Assembly (NCBI RefSeq): GCF_905475395.1 | Contig: NC_058342.1 | Span: forward strand, 37,582,640 to 37,646,639 | DNA: 64,000 nt | Reading direction: 5' to 3' | From: Chrysoperla carnea | Lineage: Eukaryota; Arthropoda; Insecta; Neuroptera; Chrysopidae | Part shown: positions 24,541 through 35,900 of the stretch, piece after piece | Layout: each line of letters opens with the position of its first letter | Numbering within the stretch: the stretch's first letter is position 1 | Notes under the pieces: generated by a model | Told to the model about the DNA's origin: nothing | The model's input: only the letters and a program-made list of their open reading frames with translations | The model's database searches: none | Translations under genes and position numbers: made by a program

Positions 24541-24876
24541 TTACGTAGACGTAGGTATTTACTATAATTATAAGTAGATAGATAGGTAGGTAAGTAGGTA
24601 GGTAGGTAGGTAGGTAGGTAGGTAGGTAGATAGATAGAAAGATAGATAGATAGATAGATATATTATAAATAATATTGTTGTTGTTCTTGTTCTCTTGTAT
24701 TGTATTGTAATGACAATCATTATCATTAAATAATAATTAAATAATTGTAAATATATACATATTTAATTGTAATATAAATGAATTCAATGTAGTTCTAACG
24801 TTCTAGTTTTAAGATTTAATTAGCTCTAATCAATTCAAATACACACATACAAACTAGTTAGTGCCCATGAGCTTAT

Positions 24877-24930
24877 ATATACAGGATGTTCTGTTTTATT
24901 TTTGGTATTAATAATAGAACAGCCTGTATA
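24877..24930. mobile_element. Very short palindromic relic (TATACAGGATGTTCTGTT)
   Basis: A 54-bp sequence beginning TATACAGGATGTTCTGTT and ending AATAGAACAGCCTGTATA. Its ends match those of the foldback element at 71-443. It is probably a solo pair of termini. Confidence 0.6.
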
Positions 24931-25141
24931 GAGGAGACAAACCATAAAAAACTACCTGTAAACTAAATAAATTTTGTTATCATCTGTCTCTGTCTAGTGG
25001 AAACAACAGTTACCGCAACTATATCTATCAAAATAACGCTCGGTAGTATCTGTCTCTGTCAGATAACAACTATCACGCGTCTACCTATCTCTTTTATTTT
25101 TGCTGTCAGGTTTTATGTTGGGTTGTCTCCTCTATATACAG
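24927..25141. mobile_element. MITE with TATAGAGGAGACAA termini
   Basis: TATAGAGGAGACAAACC at the left is mirrored by GGGTTGTCTCCTCTATATA at the right. It abuts the preceding palindromic relic. Inside are two copies of ATCTGTCTCTGTC about 80 bp apart. Confidence 0.65.
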
Positions 25142-25474
25142 TTTGGCAAGCAGCTCGTTAGCCATTTTAAGTAAAAAGATTTTTCATGAACGTTCTTATG
25201 TAGAAAATAAAGAGAGAATGTGTACTGTGTGTGATGCGTGATGTATCGTATGTGTACAACTTCAATTGATATAAAAGTGATGAGACAGATCGCTTGTATT
25301 CATGTATACACATACGCAATACATTTCCTGAAGACTCTTTCTTTGTCTTATACATAAGAACGTCCATAAATACTCTTCTTACTTCATATATTTTAAATGG
25401 GTAACGAGATGGTTGCCAAACTTTATATAACCTCTTTGGTTAGTACACAGTTATTACCAATACCTACACTTCTA

Positions 25475-25632
25475 TGGAGGGTAGAGGAAAGGAGAATCAT
25501 CTTTGTATATGAAAGGTGTCCACGAAAAGCAGAAAATTGGAAAAACTGTTTTTTTTCTGTTTTTTAGATGGACACTTTTTTACTGAAACCCCTTTTTAAG
25601 ATTACCTTCCTTACGTATACCCTCCATGCTCT
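25475..25632. mobile_element. MITE related to the 2389-2630 element
   Basis: The left end ATGGAGGGTAGAGGAAAGGA and the right end CCTTACGTATACCCTCCAT are inverted. The inner pair GTGTCCACGAAAAGCAGAAA and TTTTTTAGATGGACAC is also inverted, and resembles the AGTGGACAC of the copy at 2389-2630. Confidence 0.6.
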
Positions 25633-26520
25633 ATTCCAAATGATAACACGATACAATTCAATCTTTTGAAAATTTTTATTAAATATCTCAATAAAATTTA
25701 AGACAATGTTTTTTAAATTCAAATAAACCCTACTCTATTGCTCTCTTTGTCAGCAAAAGTACGAACAAAATTGAACAAAGCCCTTATTTTATCTAAGCCT
25801 ACTTACGCAATATTTGAAGGCCCCCTAACAAATTGGTCTGCAACTGAACAAACTCATCTATCTTATTTAATGAATAATTAAGCTTTTATTAATTAATTAA
25901 TACTTTATATATTATATTATTATTAATTTATTATTTTATTTAATTCAAATATTTATAATAATTTTCAAACAAACAACATACATACATACATACATACATT
26001 TTATTATTATTATGAATTAATTAATTAATTAATTAATTAATTTAAAATGCAATTAATTGCATTTAATAAGTATTAAATAAAAGTATAAACACAATAAAAT
26101 GTTTACATTATAAAGTAGGTCTTATATAATATGTAATATTATTTATTTATTTATTAATTATTATATATTTATTTAAAAAGGTACCTGCGATCAAAATAAT
26201 AAATCTGTATTATTATTATTATTATTATTATTCATTAATTATAATGTGATGTCATGTAAAATAATATAATATTATTAATTAATTACTTATGTATTCTTAT
26301 TATTATTATTATTAAAATTCAATTTAATTCAATAGAAACAACAATTCATTGTATTTATATTTTACAAAAATTGATTGTATTTATTAATAATAAATTTATT
26401 ATAATAAAGTAAATATTTATTATATATTGCCTTCCTATATACCTACCTACCTACCTACTTACCTACCTGCTATTATTATTACTTAAAGTTCTCGATCACA
26501 ATAAACACAAAATTTTATTG

Positions 26521-26875
26521 CCTGTTCTAGACATAAAAAGTGAGGTCGAGTTCGTAAATGAGCAACATAGGTCTCATCTTGTAAAGCGTTATTAGGTCCG
26601 TAGGATTCATCTTGTAAACCGTTTAAACAACTTTTGTTTCAAACATTTTTTCGGAAACGTTATTGTATACTCGTGAAAGCGCATATGGTATGTATTATAC
26701 GGGAATATCAGTCATACGTGTGTGACAGGTATGCATGTCTATCTATCTAAGAGTGGCTATCTCTCTTTGTTTATATGAAAAAATAAACGATTCTGTAATC
26801 AAATCTATCTATACATGGTATTTCAACAATTATCTCAGTTAATTGTTTGTTTTCACTTGTTTATTATCTTTGGTT
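26521..26875 (+). repeat. Dispersed repeat (CCCAAGTTTGTAAC family), central and 3' part
   Basis: It matches 50015-50450, 54420-54735 and 60485-60660. Shared blocks are GAGGTCGAGTTCGTAAATG, GTAAATGAGCAACATAGGT, ATCTTGTAAACCGTTTAAAC, the ACGTGTGTGACAGGTATG block and, at the 3' end, ATCTCAGTTAATTGTTTG followed by TTTTCACTTGTTTATT. No coding potential. Other pieces lie at 7048-7092, 22455-22545, 34395-34490, 35199-35290 and 35405-35800. Confidence 0.75.
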
Positions 26876-27039
26876 GGAGTACATGGTGTGCTATCTATAC
26901 TGAACTAAATAAAACTATCATAAATTTTTTATATAGAAGGTAGAAACCATCTTTATTATCCGAATGCTGTGCCATCTATGAATAATAAACAAAATTATCA
27001 ATAATTTTGTACATCCACAGCCAACAAAATATTTACAGA

Positions 27040-27295
27040 TGTTACCACCAATCATAAAATGAATACGATTTTTGCATTTTCCAGGTTGAAATTAGTCTAG
27101 GAAATGATTTTCATCCAAATCGGAGCCAAACATTTTACTCGATGTTTTTAATTTTCTGAGGCCATCCCCCCCTTTGAAAAAATTCGAAAAATCGAAAGAA
27201 CTTTTTGCTCTCCAATTTCGCCCGAACTTAGTATAAAAGGTAATTTGGACCCAAAAAATACAAAAATCGTATTCATTTGATGATTCAATTCTTAG
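27040..27295. repeat. Foldback repeat (AATGAATACGATTTTTG arms)
   Basis: The left arm AATCATAAAATGAATACGAT, then TTTTGCATTTTCCAGGTTG, is mirrored by ACCCAAAAAATACAAAAATC and then GTATTCATTTGATGATT. Similar wording (ACACGATTTTTGTAATTTTC, GGTCAAAATTACC) occurs at 10400-10440, so the two loci are related. Confidence 0.55.
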
Positions 27296-27412
27296 TTTTT
27301 GATGGTTTTAAAATTATCATCGTTATTACTTCAGAAGCTCGAGTGCTTTATTAAAAAACATTTGCCCAACAAAAGAATAACATAACAATGAGATACTTAC
27401 GAAATAAGCATA

Positions 27413-27616
27413 GAGATTATACCATAGAGACGTATAGACATAGGAAACGCAATAAGTGAATTCTTGACCGCTGTGAGAGAAGAAGGACGTGACGGAACTT
27501 GTAGATGTATAAGAGACACGAACGCACCTATATGTACCTACCTTATGTATCTTTCTCTACTGCAACTAATGGTTTAAGCGGCGACTTTGCAGCTAGATGG
27601 TACTATCTTTATGGAA
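27413..27616. mobile_element. MITE, ATAGAGATAATACCATAGAG family, copy 4 (inverted)
   Basis: Begins CATAGAGATTATACCATAGAG, followed by GGAAACGCAATAAGTGAATT and CTTGACCGCTGTGAGAGAAG, the reverse complement of the 8634-8851 interior. Ends ATGGTACTATCTTTATGG. Confidence 0.7.
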
Positions 27617-27978
27617 ATAAAAAGAGATTGTGGTAGTGATTAGTGAGTGCTTCACTTCTTCTAGAGTAGGATATACTCGGCGAGGATAATCCGAAAGAAT
27701 GTGGATGGCGGATGAAAGGTTATAAATTATAATTAAGTGCTAAATTTTGCGCACTTAGCATGAACACTAAGTAGTGTATTAGCATTATTAAATAGGAATA
27801 GTAGTAACAATAAGTAGCTGCTAGCAAAGTATCAAACAAAGTATGAACAAATTTAATTGTAGTATATTATACATAGAATGATTATATATAACTTCTTTGA
27901 TATTATATTACAGTACAGAAGTTAGTACTGACTTGATTTATCAAGTACTTACTGCTACCTTACAAAGTGACTGGCGTT

Positions 27979-28012
27979 GTGTGTGTATGTGTGTGTGTGT
28001 GTGTGTGTATGT
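27979..28012. repeat. (GT)n microsatellite
   Basis: GTGTGTGTATGTGTGTGTGT and onward, about 34 bp of alternating GT with single A interruptions. Confidence 0.85.
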
Positions 28013-28779
28013 GCACTAAACTATAATTATAACTGTTATATTATATTTATATTATATTTACATTACATACAAATCAGAGGATGTATATAATATAATGTAT
28101 TCATTTATATTAGATAAATATAATGGTACAAACTCACTTACTCACCTATAATTAAATGAATATTGAAGTTTTTATTATCTGTGTTTATTATTAATTAATT
28201 AAATATAATATAATGTAATATATATAATATAAAATTAAATAAAATTAGTAATTAAGATATATATTTTTATAATATTCTACAACTATTTAGTAAATAATAA
28301 TAAATACAAATACAAATTAATTAGAAGATTATATATGTAGATACTATGTACCTACTAAAGTATTTATTATTGTAACTTATTTATTATAGATATGTAATAT
28401 GTATATAGTACAATGAAACTAAATAACTGAAAGGAAAAAATTAATGCATCTTTGAAATTTTATTTATTAGTTGTTTATTAAGGTGTAAACACTTCGTAAA
28501 AAAAAGTTCCACCTCTCAGGAACATATCTGCTTTTTTGGGTTAATCAGTTTTTTACAAATTACTAAAATATTTTTCTTTCCTCTCATAAACACTATGTTC
28601 CTCTTATATTTTAAATATTAAAATTGCCATCCAATTTCTATCAATAAAAATAAATATTATACTCACTAATCAAGAAAGGAAAAAATCAATCACTTCAGTT
28701 TATCTGCACGGAACGTCCAATGTTATAGCGGTTGTGGAAATTTTATTTGCATGTAAGTTTTTTTGCCACTCTAAATGAG

Positions 28780-29356
28780 GATTTTTGAAAATTTAGCTCA
28801 AGGTTTTGAAAAGGGGGATGAAATTTTTTGGATACATTAAATAAAATAGATCAATTGAAAAACTATATTACCGATTTTAAAAGTTTCTTGTATTACTATT
28901 TTCAAAAAATTTATTCTTCAAGGGGGTGAAAGTTTATATGAAACTTTGTCATTATTGAGGTTAGAAATGTAAAACTTAATATATGAGCTCATGGTTTGAG
29001 ACCAAAGTTTATTTTACTTTTTTCATAAAAATTCATTCTTTAAGAGGATCCATATAATTCGGTAATCAATATAAAATAACTTCGTAATTTTGGTGGTGCA
29101 AAGGAGATTATAGTTTGTATGAAAATTCGTCATTTTTGAATTAACTACTTAACCGATTTTAAAAATTATTTCACTTGTAGAAAGTTACAATATCAGTGAG
29201 TATTATGGGAAAAATTTCATTTTCAAAATTTTCAGATCCATAAAATTGTAAACAAAAATAGAGGATAAGTGAGGGCAAGGGAAGTGAGGGCTATTACGCG
29301 GTAATCTTTATTTTTAAAGTAGAAATTGCTCAGCAAAGCGGGCGGGTATCTGCTAG
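28780..29356 (+). mobile_element. Helitron-like element, 3' end fragment
   Basis: The right end CAGCAAAGCGGGCGGGTATC followed by TGCTAG and T matches the 3' ends at 52011 and 58150 (GCGGGCGGGTATGAAGCTAG). CTAG followed by T is what a Helitron terminus requires. The 5' end could not be found; the left limit is approximate. Confidence 0.5.
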
Positions 29357-29915
29357 TTAATTAATAAATATAATATTTAGATATATTTTATTTAAAATAA
29401 ACTATAATTATATAAATTATCAAGTATCAACTATCAACTATAAATATAACTAGAATAAAGCATGAATAAAGCATCAATAACATTCAAATTTAAAAGCTTT
29501 GTTTTGTTAGATATAATTTAAGTTTTTATTGAATCTGTTTATTAATATGTATTAATAAAAAATATAATATAATATGTATGTATATAATATGTAAGTAAGT
29601 ATGTATGCGCATGTGTGTGTTAAAATGTATATAAATTAAGTTAAGTATGTAGTTGGTAGGTAGGTAGGTAGTTATTTAGGTAATATTATGTATTTGGTTC
29701 TTTATTTATTTTTTATTTAAATCTTTTAAATTTAAAAGCAGCATATTTAACTTTAATAAATATGATTATGAACATTAATTAATTAAACATATTACATCAT
29801 TACATTACATTACATTACATTACATTTATTAAAACTAAAGTACATTTATAATTAAATTGTATTTGTAAGTAAGTAAGTAAGTAAGTATTGTAATTGTAAA
29901 TATTATTAACTTTAT

Positions 29916-32900
29916 TTAATTTAATTTTAAAATAGATATCATTGCAACAACCAGTGAAGTAGTTATGATCAGTGGTGATTCGATGTTTACCATTGGAGCA
30001 CCTCCTAAAAACAAATAAATACTTTCATTATTATTCAATTCTTAAGGTAGTACGACCGCTAAAACAAGCATAGACGTGGGCTTCAAATTATTTGTACCTT
30101 ATTTTAACTTATACGGATTTACACGAAAAAAGAATAAAATTGTTCGATATCTGCCTTGTTTTTCGAAATATCGAAAGATTAATAGTAAAAAAATTTACAT
30201 TTTTCGATATTTCTAGGCTAGCCACCTGAACGTTTCTCTATAATCTCAGTAAGCACCTAATATGGTATGTATTTGATAAAATGACCATGAGTAAGTAGTA
30301 GGTGAACAGGTGATGTGATAAATGATGGATGGTAGGTAGGTAGGTAGGTAGGTAAGAAGGTAGGTTGTAGGTTAGACAACGTTATTATCACATTTAAATC
30401 TCTTCATTTAAATGCCAAGCAACATTACATAATATATATATATATATACTGATGATTTGTGGTTCAACTCATACAAATAATCATTTCCGTTCAATTCTTT
30501 AATACAGTGCAACCTTAATATAACGAATTCTTCAAACAAATTTTTCGTAGTACCCTTGAATTGTCCATAGGAGTAAAAAAAATGTAATAATAAAATACTT
30601 TTTAAGTGTTTATGGAGGAAGCGATGGGAAAATCAGGACGCTCCAACCTTACCATACACTGTCATCCAAACTAAGCTTGCATGCAAAATTCAGCTCAATC
30701 GGAAACCTGGAAGTGGATCAAATTTGACTTGCAAGATTTGATTACAGACAGACAACGGGACAGGTGAAACTAAATAAAAGCTTGTAAAACAACTTTGACA
30801 GCAACCTAACCTCAATATAATAAACCTCTCTTTAACGAATTACTTGATATAACGAATATTTACTGGTTTGCTTCAGATTTGTTATATCAAGACTGCACTG
30901 TATATATTATATGTATTATTATATAAGTATTAAGTATTATATATTTTATATAGGTTAGGTAGGTAGGTAGGTAGGTAGGTAAATAGATAGGTATTTATAA
31001 TAGATATTAAATGAATTTAATACTATAACTACACACTAGCAAAGTTAGAGGTAGTAGATGTAGGCCATAGGTAGGTAGTTGATAGTAGCAAGTAGGTATC
31101 TACTATAATGAACTTATTTATTATTTAGTGGATTGCCAACTGATCAACTATTAACGATATTTTAAATATTAATCATGTTTTTGTATTAGCCTCACTCAAA
31201 TTATACTATTATACAGGTCCGTGGGTGAAAATGATCCAAGGACCAAGGGTGGTCATAGTCAATTAAAACAAGAGACTCTTTTTTCGAGTAAGATAACATT
31301 TAATTAAGCACAAAAAATGTCCACGGTTCTCAAGACTATAAATCCAGATACCAGTGTTTGTGCCCCCCCCCCCCCAAATTCCATTCTAGACCAACGCCTG
31401 TGTTCAGGTAAATTAAAGGTTAAAATATTTGTAATTTTAAATTAAAAATAAGTTTTATTGTATTGCATTGTATCTTCGATATTTTTACTTGTACGTACAA
31501 TTCATATTTTTTCTAGAATTAAATTGAATGCTTTAAAATGATTCTAGTGGCAACGGAATCCTAAGTTTTTGTATTGTTTACTATTACTAGCCGCATTTAT
31601 TTAGATTTAGTGAAGTTTTACATATTACACACCAAAGACGAACAATCATTTCACCTTTAGAAAAAAAAAAAAAACAAGAAAAATGTTGGCAAGCCAACAG
31701 CTACCCGCTTCCTCCTCCAGCACGTTTGGAGCTACTTTATTACAACAGTAGTAAGTAGGTGGTAGGTGGTAGGTGGTAGGTAGCAGGTAATAGTTTAGGT
31801 GGTAGGTAGTGGATATACCCAATAAAACCTCGTTCCTTAATCACATATCAAACATGAGCAGCTGCTTAAACATGCAATATTGTATTCGTAGTCGTAGTCG
31901 AATCTGTTCGAAATGTAAATGTTAATGTTAACTTAAAGGCATGTTATGCGTACTGTGTTTAATACACGCTATGCTACGCTACGAAAGGTGCTACTCTACA
32001 CACTACAAAATTACACTGTTGTTATATCAACAAACTAGTTTTTAAGGTTTTCACCATCAACCACGGATCCAGCTTTCAAAAAAGGTAATGAGCACCGATG
32101 AACTCGTTTATGAGCTATATAGTACATTTTGTACCAACCCTCACCAAGATTTTTTACCGACAGAGTATTTGTAAAATAATAAAACTGTAAAATGTTAGCT
32201 AGTTCACTCAAAATAATTACAAAAGTAAATGTGCGTTTGTTTACACATCTCAGTGACACATTTAGACTCTAAACTACTGAACCAATTTTGATGAAATTTG
32301 TACAACTTCAAATTAAATTAAACGTTCTTTAAATTTAGGTTCTTTTCTTAAATAACAAATTCAAGCTTTGATAAAGATACTGAAGCTAAATACTGAACAG
32401 TCACAAGAATAGTCACTTTGTTACTTGATTGCATTTATCAATTAACTTTAATCTAGCTAATAATTTAATTGAAGTCATTTAACTTAAATCAATAGATATT
32501 CATTAGTTATAAATAATTATTAAGCATAATTATTCAGCAATTATATATGTAACAACATATATAATAACTATGAAAATGGTATTAAGTAATGGTTGTATTT
32601 GTGGTAATAATATTTACTTTATATATTTTTATTTACTTATATTCAATAATACATATTAAATAATATTAATTATTGAATTAAAATAAATAAATAATTATAA
32701 ATATGTTCTATATTTATAATTAAGTATATTATCGATTACAAACAAGGTCTAACTAAAAGTATTAATAAGTACTTAACATACATATAATTAACAATACATC
32801 AAGCAATTCATTACTAATTTATTCATTAAGGTGTTGTATTATGTAATTCTTATTCTTATACTTAGTAGTTATTATAAATATGGATTTTTAATTTTATTCA

Positions 32901-35900
32901 TTTTTGGTACTGATATTGTACTGACTGATTCTGTACTCAGTATTAACACTTATCATAACCAGTGATCACAACCGGTATGAGAAGTGAAGAACTTATCGTA
33001 TTAGTAGCGTAAAATTATCGTACATAAAATAAAATAGAATTATCGTACTTTTCAAAATATTTTTACGAGTGAAAGTGAACTATCGTACAACATCCGTTGG
33101 CATGAAATTATTGTAAATGGACGATAATGAAGGATTTAAATGTATAAACAAAGAAAATAGCACTTGGTGACGTCAAAGCTTGTAATAAATATCAGCAATT
33201 TCGGAAACGACTCCAACGATTTTCATGAATATTAGTATGCAGGGGTTTTTTGGGACAAAAACTCGATTTAGCTTGGTTTCATTTTTAGAAAATATCGGTT
33301 TATCCGTGTTTTCAGGAAAAACAGAAACTGCCTCTTACTGCCATCTATTAGCGAGTAGTAATTCTATTATTTATTTAAATTGGGAGAAACTTCTTTACTG
33401 ACACTGAAACATTAAAGATAGGTTTCAGTTCATTCTTGGAAACGGCTCTAATGATTTTTATGACATTTAGTATGTAAGGGATTTCGGGGATGAAAAATCA
33501 ATCTCGCTAGGTTTTATTTAAAATAAATAAGGAGCAAAGCTCGATCATCCAGGTAATAATTAATTAAAGCATGACATATATATAATATATAAATACAATG
33601 AATGTGACGAAGATAAAGGAATTGCAGAACAATTTTATAGTATCCTATCTTTTATATTACTTATTGTAAAATAATATATGTATGTACCTACTTATTTTAT
33701 TACCTACCTACCTACCTACCTACCTCACTAAACTAATTTCATTTTTACATATTTGTATTGTATTATACATGTATTATTTATACCTAGTTATGTTATTAAG
33801 TGCTGACTTGTTTGATTCGATTGTAAAACAAAATTTACAAATTGAAATCAACTCATAAATCACTTGAAATATTATGTAGTTTTATGATTGTTATTGTTAT
33901 TGTTATTGTATTGTTATTGTTCAAATATTCACTTGTTTATTTTGTACAATACATGTAATGTGTGCATTCTTTTAAAATAATCATCATATTTTAAGTAGGT
34001 AGGTAGGTAGGTAAGAACTAAGTAGGTAGGTAAGAAGGTAGAAAAGTACCCTACCATACTAATTCAATTCAATTGAATATTATAAATCTAGTAGCACACA
34101 CCATCACATACTATTTTATTTGTTTATTTGTTTGTTTAAATTTTATTTTTTTAAATAAATAGTTAAAAGTGTATGTATGTAAATATATATATATATAGGT
34201 TGTAGATTCAGTATCGATTCAAACCAAATACAACTATATATAATATATTTTAAATAAAGTAAATGTATAGGTGAGTTGTATTTTGTATTTGCACGCGATT
34301 CTTATGTTCTTTAGTGACCACTTGTATAAAATACAAATAACACAACATAAAATAATATAATATAATATAATATAAAATAATATAATATACTATGTTTGTT
34401 TTTATACCATTTATATATGAATTATATCATAGTATATTAAGTTCAGTCCCAAGTTTGTAACTAGAGTTAAAACTATTGATGCTACGGCACAATATCTTTT
34501 TAGGACCCCTCTCCTCCCAATCAAAAACCATATAATATTATATGTAAAATTTACTAAAAAAATAATAAATAAATAAAGTCATAGGTTCAAGCTAGGCTTT
34601 AAATTTGAGACAAAAATGTAGTTGAGAAATCAGGACTAGATTTTGACTTGTATATGATCGAAAAGAATCAAGTTCAAAAGATACCTATTATTTATCTCTA
34701 GCCAATTCTTTGGGCATTTTGCGGCGTCTATATGCAATTTTGTCTTTTATTTTAACAATTCCCAATGAAATCGGTTTAACTAATTGTTATAATCCAATAA
34801 TTTACATTTACTTTACCAATTACATGTAAACATTTGAAAAATAATCATATTTAAATTACTTTTCATGCAAAGAATATCTTCAAAAGGAACAATTTTTGGT
34901 GGAAACGCAATTAAATTATGTATACTATTAACTCTTTATATGTGAATTTAACTTATTTGCGCTCCCACCATATTTCACTTCAGCATTCAGAGACAGTTGT
35001 TCTTACACGTATTTTTGTATCAATTGTATTGTTTTTTTTGGGAACCATTTGGCGCTCTTTGTGAGATACGCCCGGGGCATGATGACCCTCCTAGCTTCAA
35101 CTAGTGACCTTGTGAAACATTCTCGAAAAACGAAATAAAACTTCTACAAAATATGTTGGTTTTTTAAACTTTTCTAATTTATAATAAAAAAATATTGCCA
35201 GTACTGATATTCAACACTTTCTATACATGGTATTTTAACAATGAACTCAGTCAATTGTTTGTTTTCACTTGTTTATTTTAATGTGTACTTTAACACACTT
35301 TTCAGCAATCATTCATCAATAATCAATAATCATTCTATAATTAATACATTTTATATAATATTCATCATCTCCTGGGAAGAAGAAGGCCTACCTTATTTTT
35401 ATAATCTGTATATATGAAATATATATCAAGGTATACTAAACTTAGTCCCAAGTTTGTAACACTTAAAAATATCTAGGATACGAACGAAATTTTGGTATAA
35501 GAGGTTCATAAGATCATCTAATTAGTCTATTTACGGTTGTCTGTCCAATTGTGTATCCGTCTTTCTGTCAACACGATAATTAAAAATCAAAAAGAGATTT
35601 CTAGCTAAAATTTTTAAAGCGTGCTAAGGACGTAAAAAATGACTTTGAGCTCGTAAATGAACAATATAAATCAATTGGGTCTTTGGTCAAATAGGTCCTA
35701 CGGACTCATCATGTCAACCGTTCAAGATAGAACAAAAGTTTAAATGTAAAAATGTTTCTTTGACATACTGAACATACGCATCGCTTGGTTTAAAATGTCC
35801 GTAGATTGACTAATAGAAAATATTTTTGTACTTTAAGGTACTATTTAAAAGGCATGAGTCTATATTTTAATGTTATGCCCATAAAAATATGTTTTATGCA

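Larger units (their letters stand above)
17733..29915. other. Gene-poor region between GlcAT-I and the cysteine-rich protein gene
   Basis: No conserved host exon was recognised. The region holds MITEs (17921-18073, 18471-18790, 20008-20147, 22203-22361, 22398-22592, 23370-23640, 24877-24930, 24927-25141, 25475-25632, 27413-27616), a decayed transposon-associated coding segment (21185-21600), Helitron-like sequence (24146-24540, 28780-29356), a foldback repeat (27040-27295), pieces of a dispersed family (22455-22545, 26521-26875) and many microsatellites. The segment 19240-19700 has higher GC and no recognisable content. Confidence 0.5.
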
